Assembly (NCBI GenBank): GCA_030427705.1
Contig: JAUIBR010000005.1
Coordinates: forward strand, 1-64,000
Origin: a bacterium
Lineage (GTDB): Bacteria; Myxococcota_A; Bradymonadia; Bradymonadales; Bradymonadaceae
Length of the DNA: 64,000 nt
Reading direction: 5' to 3'
Within the stretch, counting starts at the first letter, position 1, and each line of letters starts with the position of its first letter. The notes under the pieces were generated by a model, which saw nothing but the letters and a program-made list of their open reading frames with translations, was not told where the DNA came from and made no database searches. Below, in pieces: positions 19,274 to 28,303 of the stretch. The position numbers and the translations under genes are program-made.

Positions 19274-20692
19274 CTATTGCGGCTTTGCTCCGTCCGCAGG
19301 CGCCCCGTCGGCTGGTTGGCCTTCAGCGCCACCATTTGCCTTCTCTTGTTCGGCCTTTTTCGCTGCCTCTGCAGCAGCCTTTTCTTCTTCAGCCATGCGT
19401 TTTTCTTCTTCCGCCATGGCCTTCATGTCTTGTTCGAGCTCTATCTTCTGCTGCTTGAGCTGAGGAATCTGCTCCGCCGTTACATCGATTAGCTTTTGGA
19501 CCTGCTCGATACGCTCGTTCGCATCGTTTCGCTGATCCGAATTGCCTTCCTTCTCGTACGCAAGGAAGTTGCGATAGTGCTCAATTGCTTTCTGGTAGTG
19601 CTGCAGCGCTTGTTCCATGTTCGCAACCGTCCAATCCATCTGCTTGACTGGATCTTCCGGAGCATCGCCGCGACCGATTCCGATCATTGCGTTCTGCGCG
19701 CGGTGCTCATGTTCCAAGACACCCATGTTGAACTGAACGAAGGCGTTCTCTGGATCCTTGGACTTCACTTCTTCGTAGATTGCCAGGGCCTCATCAAGAT
19801 TGCCCATACCGCGCTTTGCCACCGCGATGGAAACCTTCGCTTCAAGATTGTTGGGCTCCAAGGCGAGAACGCGTTCAAAGAGTGTGATCGCCTTCTCATA
19901 GTTACGAACATTGAGAATGACCGCGCCGAGATTCATCAATGCCGGTACGTGGTTGGCGTCGAGTGAAAGCGCCTTAGAGAACTGTCCGATCGCCACTGTC
20001 ACGTCATTCTTGGCCAACCAGACCAATCCCATGATGTTGTAGATATCGGCGTTCTTGTCGTCGATCTTGTTGGCGTTGAGGCAGACCAGAAGCGCCACGT
20101 CATGGGCGCCCATCGCGTAATACGTGCGTGCAAGGTTGGCATATGCTGGGAGGTTCTGCGACTCACCCGCCAGCGAAAGACGAGCGTGGCGAACTGCTTG
20201 TGCGTAGTCTTTGTCCTTTCGGAAGTAGACCGAGATATTACTGTGGGCGGCGGGATTGAAGTTATCGGCTGCGATCGCTGCATCGAAGAATTGGCGGGCG
20301 CCATCGACGTCGCCTGCTTCAACCTGCATCATTCCCAGGTTCACGTGCGGACCACCAAGCCCTGGTGCGGTCGCCAACGCTTTCTCGTACGCCGACTTTG
20401 CCTGATCCTTGTTGCCTTTCAGTTCATGAATGACACCGAGGTTGAACCACGCCTTCCCGAAGTTTGGATCTTCGTCGATGGCGGTTTCCAGATGGCGAAG
20501 CACCTGATCCAAGTTCTTACCCTCAGATTTTTCGTAAACGGCAGCTGCACTCTCGAAGCTCTTGATCGCGGCTTCGTTAGTTGTTCCACCCTGCTGAACA
20601 ACCTTCTGATTGTCCTTCTTCTCGGGCGTTGACGAACAGGCCGCCAAAACCAAAACCAACGCTACCAATAGTATGTGTTTCATGTTTGTCAT
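19274..20692 (-). CDS. TPR lipoprotein (472 aa), GltE/AglT-like
   Basis: The start ATG at 20692 follows AGGAAG; an in-frame ATG three codons on is the alternative. A lipoprotein signal (MKHILLVALVLVLAAC) is followed by about ten TPR units (for example NFGKAWFNLGVIHELKGN, LGGPHVNLGMMQVEAGD, ALMNLGAVILN). It ends in a coiled-coil tail rich in Glu/Lys/Ala and then a Gly/Pro/Ala stretch. The gene begins 16 bases after the stop of the 1110-residue TPR gene, so the two are co-transcribed. In Myxococcus, AglT/GltE is an outer-membrane TPR lipoprotein of this size encoded right after gltD, needed for adventurous gliding. Family resemblance is by architecture and order. TPR lipoprotein is certain. Confidence 0.85.
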   Translation of the reverse strand: MTNMKHILLVALVLVLAACSSTPEKKDNQKVVQQGGTTNEAAIKSFESAAAVYEKSEGKNLDQVLRHLETAIDEDPNFGKAWFNLGVIHELKGNKDQAKSAYEKALATAPGLGGPHVNLGMMQVEAGDVDGARQFFDAAIAADNFNPAAHSNISVYFRKDKDYAQAVRHARLSLAGESQNLPAYANLARTYYAMGAHDVALLVCLNANKIDDKNADIYNIMGLVWLAKNDVTVAIGQFSKALSLDANHVPALMNLGAVILNVRNYEKAITLFERVLALEPNNLEAKVSIAVAKRGMGNLDEALAIYEEVKSKDPENAFVQFNMGVLEHEHRAQNAMIGIGRGDAPEDPVKQMDWTVANMEQALQHYQKAIEHYRNFLAYEKEGNSDQRNDANERIEQVQKLIDVTAEQIPQLKQQKIELEQDMKAMAEEEKRMAEEEKAAAEAAKKAEQEKANGGAEGQPADGAPADGAKPQ

Positions 20693-20708
20693 GTTGCTTC
20701 CTGCTGGC

Positions 20709-23700
20709 CTATCGTTGCGTCGTCTCGGGGTTAGCAGCCGCTGGCGGTGCGTCACCCACGTTAAGGTCGGTCAGACGGTCTTCATCTTCAGCCTGCATGA
20801 TAAATTCGACCCGAGTGAACCCAGCATTGAAGTGGTTCGGCTCCGCTCGAAGCTCCGAAGGCTTGCGATATTCTTTTGGTCGCAGTTGCGCCAATTCGAT
20901 CTCTGCCTTCTTGCTGTACTCATTGAACCAGCTCTTATCTTTCGCAATGTCCAGGGCGCGCTTGTACGCATCAACCGCCAAGTCCTCGATCTGGCTGGCC
21001 TGGTCTTCCAAGATACCGCGGTAGATCTCTTTCTGGTCGTAGGTCAGACGCTTGGGAGGAGGACTCTTACGAACGTTCTCAGCGAGGTCAGAGAAACCTG
21101 CGCCAATTCGATAAAGCGCCGCAATCGCCCAGTCCGGTCGACCAAAGAGAATCACGCTCTCGAAGATGCTCTTTGCTTCCTGCGCAACTTCCATCTTCTT
21201 TTTGAGGCGCTTCTTAAGTGTCTTCTCGTTTGGCGAATCAATCTTGATCTTCGTCATCTCGAAGAACACTTCCTCGCCCATGAGGAATCGAGCTTGAGCG
21301 GCAGCGTCACGACCGGTGGTCAATGCCTCTTGGTCTGCTTTGCCAAGCTTGTTGTACTCCTTCAGCGTCTTCTTACACCATTTCAGCGCGTCCTTACGGT
21401 TGGCCTTACCGCGACGGTCCCAGAAGTACGTCGCAATTTTGATATGCGCCTCAAGGTAGCGGTCCATCGGGCCTTTCTTGCCGAACTTCCGGATGTAGCT
21501 CTGGTATTGGTCGTAGGCGTCCTTCTTCTTACCTTGCTGCTCGTAAATCGTGGCAATCTGGTAATAGACCTCGGCCGATTTCTCGATGTCGCGCTTGCCG
21601 TATTGGTCAAGGTACGTCTCGTAGTTCTTGACCGCCTTGTCTAGCTCGCCAAGGCCCTGACGGAAGGTTGAAGCGTTCGCAAGCGCAACCTCAGCGTTCT
21701 CCATCTTCGGATACGTTTGTGCGTACAGTTCGTAGAACTTCGCAGCTTCCGAATAGACCGCCAACGCGTGGTAGTTACCACCGATGTTGTACAGCGATTT
21801 CGGCGCCAACGGACTGTTGGGTCGCTCACGAAGAAGGAAGATACGAACCTGGATCGCTTTACCCAGTTCCTTCATACGCTCGAAGTCGAGTGCGGCGTTG
21901 TAGAGCGCCTTATCGATCAATTCTGACTCAGGGAAATCGCGGAAGAAAGCAACCCAGCAGGCTGCGGCGTCTTTCCACGACTCTTTTTCGTCCAGAACAT
22001 TGCACTTCTTGTAACGAATCGATGAGTTCAATGCCTGAAGGTCAGCGATGAACGCTTCATCCTTGATTGGCTGTTTTTCAAGGTACTCCAACACTTCAGC
22101 GTGGAGTTTGTCGTAGTCTTTCGTCAGGTTAATCGAGTCCAAGTGAAGGTTGGCCGCGATCACCGCCAAGCGATGCTCTGGGTGCTTGTACGCAATGTCT
22201 TTGAAACCAGCCTGTGCTTCAGGGAGGTGGTTAAAGTCGTAGTACGTACGCGCCATCGTGTAGCGAACGTCCACAATTCGGTCGCCCTTCGGATTGAGTT
22301 CGATGTATTTCTGACAGGCTGAGATCAGACGTTTGTGAAGATCGGGAATCGGCTTCGGTTGTGGAATTGGAACTTCCTTTTCCTTGCACTTCTTGCCGTC
22401 TTTGTCTTTGCCGTCGACACATTCGTCGTCTGAAAGCAGGGCTTCTGAGTCCTTCTGGAGGTTTGCCTGCTCCTCAGAGGTGTTCACGATCTTGAAGTAT
22501 GAGAGCACCAACGCGTGCACCGCTTCGTTCGTGAATTTACCCTTAGGTTGAAGCGCCAGAGCCTTTTCGTACGCCTGGGCAGCTTCGTCCCACTTTTGAA
22601 GTTTGTAGAGCAACTCACCATAGAAGAACGTCATATTGTATTCTTCTTGGCCAGCATTGAACGTATTCAGGTACTCCCGGTACAGGAAATACGCCATTGC
22701 GTAGAGACCCGGGTTCTTCGTCTTCTGCGCTTCACGGTGGTACGTGATGGCCCAGGTTCGGACCAACGCCTCAACCTTCGCTTTCTTGGCTGGATACTCC
22801 ATCTCGGGCTTGTCGCGGTCGTCAAACTGTTTTCCGCCGTCGGCAACTTGAACCAGCTTCATCAGACGCATCAGTTCTTTAACCGCTTCCTCGCCGTACG
22901 AGTTGATCGTCGTTGTGTTGCGAACGATCTCGTACTGATAGTCGATGGTCTTGACGCTCTTCTTGTTGATGGTGATGAGGTCTCGATAGAGATTCGTCGA
23001 CTCAGAGAACTTACCGTTATCTCCGTAGAGAATCGCAAGACGCTCGCCCATGGACAGCCAATCTTCGCGGTCAGGTGCCACGCGCTGGAAGAAGCGGATA
23101 GCCTTATCTGGAGCACCGACAAACGAGTAGGTCAGAACAATGTCCTTACGCGTCTGCTTGACCAGCGCGGCGGCGCTGCTCGACTTCGACTTCTTTCCAA
23201 GCTTCAGGACGTCGATGAAGATGTCCAACGACTTGTCCTTGCGGTCCAAGTTGAAGTGACACCACGCCGACTTGTATCGCGCGTACGGATATACGGGAGA
23301 CTTCTTGTACTTCTCGACACGCTTGTACGCTTTGAGTGCGCTCTGCATGTCGTCCTTGTCAAAGTAGTAGTCGCCAAACGCCAACAGAACGTTCGGCACA
23401 TATTTACTCTTCGGGTAGTCGTTGATGAGGCGTCGGAAGAACTCCAGCGCCTGCTCACGCTTACCAACCTCCATGAGGTTGGCGGCGAGGTAGAAGTAGA
23501 CCTCGTCGAGGTTCTTAAATTCTGGGAAGTTTCGGATGATCTCTACGTACAGTCGAACGCTCTCCTCACGCCAACGCTTCGACTCTTTGAGTTGGTCGCT
23601 CTGGCGAGTCTTGCAGCGCTTTACCTCAGACGCTTTTTTCTGGTCTTCCAGCCGGAAGCACTCGTCTTGAGTTTGGAACGAAACCTGCTCGTAATAGCGA

Positions 23701-24041
23701 GACTTATCCCAATACATCTCCGCAAGGTTGAATAGGAATTCAGCACGCTGCGGGTTTTGTGCGGGGGTCGCCTTCAAGAGGTCTTTCAATTGCGCGATGG
23801 CCTCGTCAGTCTTTTTAACTGACTCCACCTTCTTTTCGTCAACCAGCGAGGTTTTCGCTGGCCCAACCTTCTCTTTTTTAAGGGTGGGACGAGCATCTTG
23901 CTGCACCTTGGTGTCAGCAACCTTAAGCTCTTCCTTGTCCTCCTGCGCGTCTTGCGCAAACGCGCTCGTCGCTGTGGACAAAATAAAGAAACACGCGAGC
24001 AGAACTCGCGAGATTCGTCGAACGGATTGATATTTGAACAT
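20709..24041 (-). CDS. large periplasmic TPR protein (1110 aa), GltD/AgmU-like
   Basis: Signal peptide MFKYQSVRRISRVLLACFFILSTATSAFA after the ATG at 24041. Another ATG at 24077 overlaps the upstream stop as TAATG and is a possible start for a 12-residue longer product. The mature protein is rich in TPR units (for example LAAFGDYYFDKDDMQSALKAYKRVEKY-type units at about residue 220) and Lys/Asp-rich loops. A Cys-containing insert near residue 550 (DDECVDGKDKDGKKCKEKE) could bind calcium or form a disulphide. AgmU/GltD of Myxococcus is a periplasmic TPR protein of similar length that decorates the gliding complex, and it is followed by gltE and gltF as here. The tight spacing with both neighbours marks one operon. 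Confidence 0.85.
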   Translation of the reverse strand: MFKYQSVRRISRVLLACFFILSTATSAFAQDAQEDKEELKVADTKVQQDARPTLKKEKVGPAKTSLVDEKKVESVKKTDEAIAQLKDLLKATPAQNPQRAEFLFNLAEMYWDKSRYYEQVSFQTQDECFRLEDQKKASEVKRCKTRQSDQLKESKRWREESVRLYVEIIRNFPEFKNLDEVYFYLAANLMEVGKREQALEFFRRLINDYPKSKYVPNVLLAFGDYYFDKDDMQSALKAYKRVEKYKKSPVYPYARYKSAWCHFNLDRKDKSLDIFIDVLKLGKKSKSSSAAALVKQTRKDIVLTYSFVGAPDKAIRFFQRVAPDREDWLSMGERLAILYGDNGKFSESTNLYRDLITINKKSVKTIDYQYEIVRNTTTINSYGEEAVKELMRLMKLVQVADGGKQFDDRDKPEMEYPAKKAKVEALVRTWAITYHREAQKTKNPGLYAMAYFLYREYLNTFNAGQEEYNMTFFYGELLYKLQKWDEAAQAYEKALALQPKGKFTNEAVHALVLSYFKIVNTSEEQANLQKDSEALLSDDECVDGKDKDGKKCKEKEVPIPQPKPIPDLHKRLISACQKYIELNPKGDRIVDVRYTMARTYYDFNHLPEAQAGFKDIAYKHPEHRLAVIAANLHLDSINLTKDYDKLHAEVLEYLEKQPIKDEAFIADLQALNSSIRYKKCNVLDEKESWKDAAACWVAFFRDFPESELIDKALYNAALDFERMKELGKAIQVRIFLLRERPNSPLAPKSLYNIGGNYHALAVYSEAAKFYELYAQTYPKMENAEVALANASTFRQGLGELDKAVKNYETYLDQYGKRDIEKSAEVYYQIATIYEQQGKKKDAYDQYQSYIRKFGKKGPMDRYLEAHIKIATYFWDRRGKANRKDALKWCKKTLKEYNKLGKADQEALTTGRDAAAQARFLMGEEVFFEMTKIKIDSPNEKTLKKRLKKKMEVAQEAKSIFESVILFGRPDWAIAALYRIGAGFSDLAENVRKSPPPKRLTYDQKEIYRGILEDQASQIEDLAVDAYKRALDIAKDKSWFNEYSKKAEIELAQLRPKEYRKPSELRAEPNHFNAGFTRVEFIMQAEDEDRLTDLNVGDAPPAAANPETTQR

Positions 24042-24076
24042 GGTCGAGGACCCTTGCTCTGCGTTTCTGGCTAGCA

Positions 24077-25687
24077 TTATCGCTTGCACTCGGAATTGAC
24101 GTTAAAGATGTAGAAACCAAGCTCGTCCGCCCAGTATTCGCCGTCGAATACCCAGTAGAGCTCTTCATCCGTGACTTCGACATTCGCTTCGGTCACGTTG
24201 GCTTCCACGCCCATTTCAGCTCGGAGATCTGCCTCAATCTCGCCTTTTTCGGCGCGGGCGACCTCGAATTGAATCTTCTTTTGTTCAAGGATCAGGTTCT
24301 GCAGTTCCTCGGATGCACGCTCCAAACGCTGTTGAGCGATGACACCGGCGTCCGATTTGGCGAACCCAATTGCAACCTCTAGATCGCCGTCGAGTTGTGT
24401 GGCGAGTCCGGAGCTCTTCCAGTTGCTTGGCATCTTCGAGAGTTTTGCTTTCTCTTCCGTCGTCAACTTGATGAGCGTCAGTTTGCGTTGAATCTGCTGG
24501 TCATTCAGCGCTGAGTTAACAACACGAACCATGTCAAAATTCTCGCCGCCGTCCTTTTGGTCCAACAGCCATTGATACATCTTCTCGGGATCTTCGGAGT
24601 ACTTTGCGACAACCGCATCGATCTCGTCCTTGATGGGAAGATATTGGTCTTCAAAATCCTCCAGGACGTATCGCACTCGTTCGTATTTGCAGTTGTAGAA
24701 GAAGAGAACCGCCGTGAGGATCGAGCCCTCAGGGAAGTAGGCCTGATCGAAGAACGGCGCGTTAATCGTCAGCAGGTTGCCCAAAGCCTTGTTGTAGAGG
24801 TCCAGCTGGAAGTATGCCCAACTCGACTCGAACAGCGCGACCGGCCAGTAGTGTGACTTCCGGCTGATCCGACCGTAGTACTTCAACGACGTGTCGTAGC
24901 TACCCGTTGAGTAGAAAACACGCGCCATCCCGAGGTTGGTCTGGTCGAAGAGGTTTTGCTCATCTTCGGTCAACGTGCCGTTGTCCTTCTTCGTCGTTAG
25001 ATAACGCAGGACCTCCTTGAATGCCGCGACGGCTGGTTGCGCATTATAGTCTGCAACATGTGTTACAGCCGCGATGTAGCGCGCTTTCGGATAGTCAGGC
25101 GAACGGGTCGAGACTGCGCTCAACATCTTGAGCGCTCCTTCATAGTCCAACTCATTATACAGGTGGCGGCCGACCAAATATGCGAAGCGATCCCGGTATT
25201 TCTCGGGAACTTCTGCCGGATAGTAGTCGGTGTACTTCGCCATGTGCTGCATGAGGACCGGGTCCTCAGGTACCACATCGGTCAGCAGTACAAGCCCCCG
25301 CAACGCAGGCAGGAAGAAGGGATGCGTGTCGCCGGTGTCGGCCACAAACCCAAAATACTGCAATGCGCCCTGGTACAGTTCCAACTGGAACAGTGCCTTC
25401 GCGAGCTCGTACTGAGCCTCGGGCTTGAAAGCATCTGCGGTTACATCCTGCTCTTGGAGCACTTTGTAGAACAGCAAGCTCGCTTCAGTGTACTTCTTGT
25501 CGCCATACAGCTTCTTTCCTTCTTCAAGGAATTTCGCCACAGGGCTGACTTCTGAGATATCTTCGACTTCTTCCTCGCCGAAGCTCATCCCATCGTCTTG
25601 CGCCCATGCATGGGAACTCAACACTACACAGAACAGCAGCGCCAGCAGCGAAGCTGGATTCACGTAACCCCGTTTCCTCGATTCCAA
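24077..25687 (-). CDS. secreted TPR-like protein with conserved C-terminal YW-FDGEYW motif (Glt-cluster associated)
   Basis: First gene of the operon. The frame is open up to 25801, but residues before 25687 are Cys-rich and unlike a coding start. A TTG at 25687 follows GAGG and gives the n-region ESRKRGY before a hydrophobic core ending SSHAWA-QDD; a GTG at 25663 after GGGG is the alternative. The mature part has TPR-like helical repeats (KYTEASLLFYKVLQ, LYQGALQYFGFVADTGD, EGALKMLSAVSTRSPDY), then a coiled coil (ASEELQNLILEQKKIQFEV). It ends with ELYWVFDGEYWADELGFYIF and one Cys. It resembles the periplasmic TPR proteins (GltC type) of gliding clusters; the assignment is inference. Likely periplasmic. 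Confidence 0.78.
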   Translation of the reverse strand: MESRKRGYVNPASLLALLFCVVLSSHAWAQDDGMSFGEEEVEDISEVSPVAKFLEEGKKLYGDKKYTEASLLFYKVLQEQDVTADAFKPEAQYELAKALFQLELYQGALQYFGFVADTGDTHPFFLPALRGLVLLTDVVPEDPVLMQHMAKYTDYYPAEVPEKYRDRFAYLVGRHLYNELDYEGALKMLSAVSTRSPDYPKARYIAAVTHVADYNAQPAVAAFKEVLRYLTTKKDNGTLTEDEQNLFDQTNLGMARVFYSTGSYDTSLKYYGRISRKSHYWPVALFESSWAYFQLDLYNKALGNLLTINAPFFDQAYFPEGSILTAVLFFYNCKYERVRYVLEDFEDQYLPIKDEIDAVVAKYSEDPEKMYQWLLDQKDGGENFDMVRVVNSALNDQQIQRKLTLIKLTTEEKAKLSKMPSNWKSSGLATQLDGDLEVAIGFAKSDAGVIAQQRLERASEELQNLILEQKKIQFEVARAEKGEIEADLRAEMGVEANVTEANVEVTDEELYWVFDGEYWADELGFYIFNVNSECKR

Positions 25688-25867
25688 GGTGGCCTCATCT
25701 GGTATTGGGACAGAGATGCACAAGCAATCAACGTCACATGTTGAAAGTCTTGCCGTACCGCAGGTTTGCCGGCTTTCTGCATCTCTAATGAAACTCGTCA
25801 CAATTGAGGCAACAAGCTACCCGAGGCATTTCGCACCGTCAAGCTGGTCCACCCCAACGAATGGTTG

Positions 25868-25899
25868 AAAAAGGGAGGGGATCCGGGGCACCGAATCCC
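25868..25899 (-). terminator. probable intrinsic terminator after the Cys-rich lipoprotein gene
   Basis: Minus-strand stem GGGATTCGG (25899-25891) with CCGGATCCC (25886-25878), 4-base loop, one G-U pair, overlapping the stop codon by one base. A T5 run (25872-25868) follows after CTCCC, so the T tract is not directly adjacent. Confidence 0.5.
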
Positions 25900-26261
25900 T
25901 ATTCGACAAGTGCGTTTTCCACGCAGTACTTATCGCCGGTCTGAAACACGAATTCGACGCACAAGCCACCAGGGCAATCGCCATCTTCGGTGCAGCGCTT
26001 CGTGCAGAAAGGATCTGAGCCACTAAATCGCGCGCAAACACGGGTGTCACATTGCACCTGATTCTCTACGACGCAGCTCTTATCTTCCGAACCTGTGTCC
26101 GCACCACAGTTACTAACTGCATCGTCATTGCTGTTCGGATCCAATTGGCAAGGTGCGTACAAATCGTCGGCACAGCCCACCATGATTAGCAACGAAACGG
26201 TCGCGAGAGCGGCGCAGAACAAACCGCCCACCCAGTTACGCGTGGATGTAAACTTAATCAT
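25899..26261 (-). CDS. small Cys-rich lipoprotein (120 aa)
   Basis: The ATG at 26261 has GAGGA 5 bases upstream, so it is preferred over 26303. Signal MIKFTSTRNWVGGLFCAALATVSLLIMVGC with lipobox VGC; Cys30 would carry the lipid. The mature 90 residues contain nine cysteines in a spaced pattern (CQLD, NCGADTG, SCVVENQVQC, VCARF, FCTKRC, DCPGGLCVEF, KYCVEN), like the small disulphide-rich modules common in myxobacterial surface lipoproteins. No enzyme motif. It is monocistronic, divergent from yraN. Function unknown; a surface or stalk protein is a guess. Confidence 0.78.
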   Translation of the reverse strand: MIKFTSTRNWVGGLFCAALATVSLLIMVGCADDLYAPCQLDPNSNDDAVSNCGADTGSEDKSCVVENQVQCDTRVCARFSGSDPFCTKRCTEDGDCPGGLCVEFVFQTGDKYCVENALVE

Positions 26262-26444
26262 CACGTCCTCAAAAACACTCAGACTGACCGGACGATAAAC
26301 CATTCAGCCGGAAATTGTCCACATCAAGTCACGCTTACACTCTACGGTTCCTCCAACCTTTCGCAACTTCCCCGCTTTCAACTTTTCTCGCAACGGGTTG
26401 TAGCCATGCGCCGATAATCGCAACAACGAAGGAGAGGAAGGAAA

Positions 26445-26843
26445 ATGGATGCCATGGATATCGGTGCCGCTGGAGAAGACCTGGCGACGGAATATTTAGT
26501 CGAGCACGGTTGGACAATCGTCGAACGCAACTTCCGGTGCCGGATCGGAGAGATCGATATCGTCGTCGAACGCAACGTACCAAGGGGCGATGGAGAAATC
26601 CGGCTCATCGCATTCGTCGAGGTCAAGACACGTCGATTCCGACGCAATGCGCCACCGTCGGCGAACATCACGGCCACCAAACGTACGACGTTGGTCCGTT
26701 TGGCCAAAGCGTTCCTCAAGGCGAACCGTATTCGAAATGCCCGATGTAGATTTGATGTGATTGCGATTGGGTGGAGCGATACCGGCCAACACAAGATCCA
26801 TCACCTGCCCAAGGCCTTTGATGGATATGGACGGCCTCGCTAG
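26445..26843 (+). CDS. YraN/UPF0102 family endonuclease-like protein
   Basis: 132 residues, about the usual length of the family. The conserved blocks are present: GEDLATEYL near the N-terminus, ERNFRCRIGEIDIV with the putative catalytic D, FVEVKTR with E and K of a restriction-endonuclease-like core, and RFDVIAI near the end. The family is predicted to be Holliday-junction/nuclease-like; activity in most members is unproven. It usually sits near rnhB and rplS, and here both lie 2-5 kb away on the other strand. A GAGGAAGG ribosome site precedes the ATG; a second ATG three codons on is the alternative. The gene overlaps the following minus-strand gene tail to tail by 4 bases. Confidence 0.92.
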   Translation: MDAMDIGAAGEDLATEYLVEHGWTIVERNFRCRIGEIDIVVERNVPRGDGEIRLIAFVEVKTRRFRRNAPPSANITATKRTTLVRLAKAFLKANRIRNARCRFDVIAIGWSDTGQHKIHHLPKAFDGYGRPR

Positions 26844-28303
26844 TTCGCCTTTTGCGTTCGTGCTTTGATTTCATCCTGCATCGGGACACGTTTCATCGAA
26901 CCAAACACCTCATCACGCAGTTTGAATGCGGTCGTGTCTGTTTCGACGCCGTTCGCATCGAGTTTCGCCGGAGCACCTTCGACGTAGAGCACCAGATCTC
27001 CCCAACGCTCAACATAGACGCGCTCTTCATCTTCCGAGCGAAGGAAGCATTTCGACTCTCCAAACTTGCCCGTCGCATCGATGATGGAAGCAGATCCGTA
27101 ACGGCTTTGCACCGTCTTATGAAGAGCACCATAGAATTCCTTGGCCTCCTCGATGGAATCCCAAGTCGATAGGAAAACGACCATCACTCGACCGTCTTTC
27201 TGATACGCCTTTAGACGATCGCCGCCCCAGCCTTCAGCGGCCGTCGCAAATTCGGTCGATTCCGCGCCGAGATGTGTTTTCAAGAACAACCGCGTCTGGA
27301 ACTCGCCCATCACGGATTCGTAGATCTTTTCCCATCCGTCGATCGATCGTGAGGCATCAAAATCCAACCACACAGGTTCATCACCAGCAAAGTAACGTTC
27401 GGGGTGAAGGATGTGTTCAGTTGAACTCGGGGCCTTCTTGTAGATTTGATCGACATCAGACCATTGCTTGCCGATCCGGGCGGCCACGACGAATCGCATG
27501 CCCGCAAAATACGGGAACATCAGGAGTTCCCGAAAAATCGCAGGGGCCTTAGCCAAGGCGGAATCGGCCACATTTCCCTGCGCGGACCCTACCGACGATC
27601 CCATCATCTGTTCGATGGCGGTGATATCGTCGAAGCTCATCGACTTCAGCACGCCAGCTACCATCGGGATGTCCACCACACTGGTTGCTGCTCCCGTAGG
27701 CAGCGTGCCAGCCTCGTAAAGGGCAAAATCAAACATCACGATTGTTGCATCACCCTCGATCAGTGCCGACCTCGCCAGGGCAAAATCGCTATTCTCTACA
27801 CTCGAAAACGGCTCTTGGAGTTTCAGAATGTCGAAATGCTGATCCTGGATGGCATGGAACAACTCGTGTGCCATCGCTGGACGCTGCAGACTTAGCGGTA
27901 TCCCCTGCATCACATAGAGTTCTTTGGTCTTTTGGTCGTAGAACCCCGCGATCTGTTCGGTCAGAACATCGAGAAGCATCTTCTTGTAATCGAGATCCGC
28001 AGGAATCAGTCCCAAACGTTGGTAAACAGCGCCCTCGGCGGCGATGTCCTTATCGCTCACTTCCTCCGACAACTTCGAGATTAGGACGTCACGAAGCTCC
28101 TCGCGACGCTTGATACCCTTCTTAATATCCGCCCGTAGTGGCAAGCCGCGGATTTCTGCGACATCTTGGGCAATCTCGTCGGCAGCTTTCAGGAGTTCCT
28201 TTTCAGACTTCTCAAACCCCGAGTCAGGCACTTTATCCTGTGCCTGCGCGCTAAGCGGGATTGAGAGGGAGATGAGAACTAGGAATGAGAGTACGCGTTG
28301 CAC
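26840..28303 (-). CDS. secreted putative zinc metallopeptidase (HELFH motif)
   Basis: 487 residues with signal MQRVLSFLVLISLSIPLSAQA. The sequence PAMAHELFHAIQDQHFD contains HELFH (146-150), a zincin HExxH site; EGDAT (E183 region) downstream could supply the third ligand. FYDQKTKELYV before it and the long C-terminal part with FLSTWDSIEEAKEFYGALH resemble uncharacterised metallopeptidase-like exported proteins of Myxococcota. The substrate is unknown; probably periplasmic or secreted. No pro-region could be defined beyond the ~120 residues before the motif. Sits between yraN and the PAE lipoprotein, as a single gene. Peptidase activity is inferred from the motif only. Confidence 0.8.
   Translation of the reverse strand: MQRVLSFLVLISLSIPLSAQAQDKVPDSGFEKSEKELLKAADEIAQDVAEIRGLPLRADIKKGIKRREELRDVLISKLSEEVSDKDIAAEGAVYQRLGLIPADLDYKKMLLDVLTEQIAGFYDQKTKELYVMQGIPLSLQRPAMAHELFHAIQDQHFDILKLQEPFSSVENSDFALARSALIEGDATIVMFDFALYEAGTLPTGAATSVVDIPMVAGVLKSMSFDDITAIEQMMGSSVGSAQGNVADSALAKAPAIFRELLMFPYFAGMRFVVAARIGKQWSDVDQIYKKAPSSTEHILHPERYFAGDEPVWLDFDASRSIDGWEKIYESVMGEFQTRLFLKTHLGAESTEFATAAEGWGGDRLKAYQKDGRVMVVFLSTWDSIEEAKEFYGALHKTVQSRYGSASIIDATGKFGESKCFLRSEDEERVYVERWGDLVLYVEGAPAKLDANGVETDTTAFKLRDEVFGSMKRVPMQDEIKARTQKAN

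Noticed and set aside
22515-23735. Plus-strand frame of 406 codons opposite the 1110-aa TPR gene
   Set aside because: Shadow frame with Leu/Val/Arg-rich sequence and no ribosome site.
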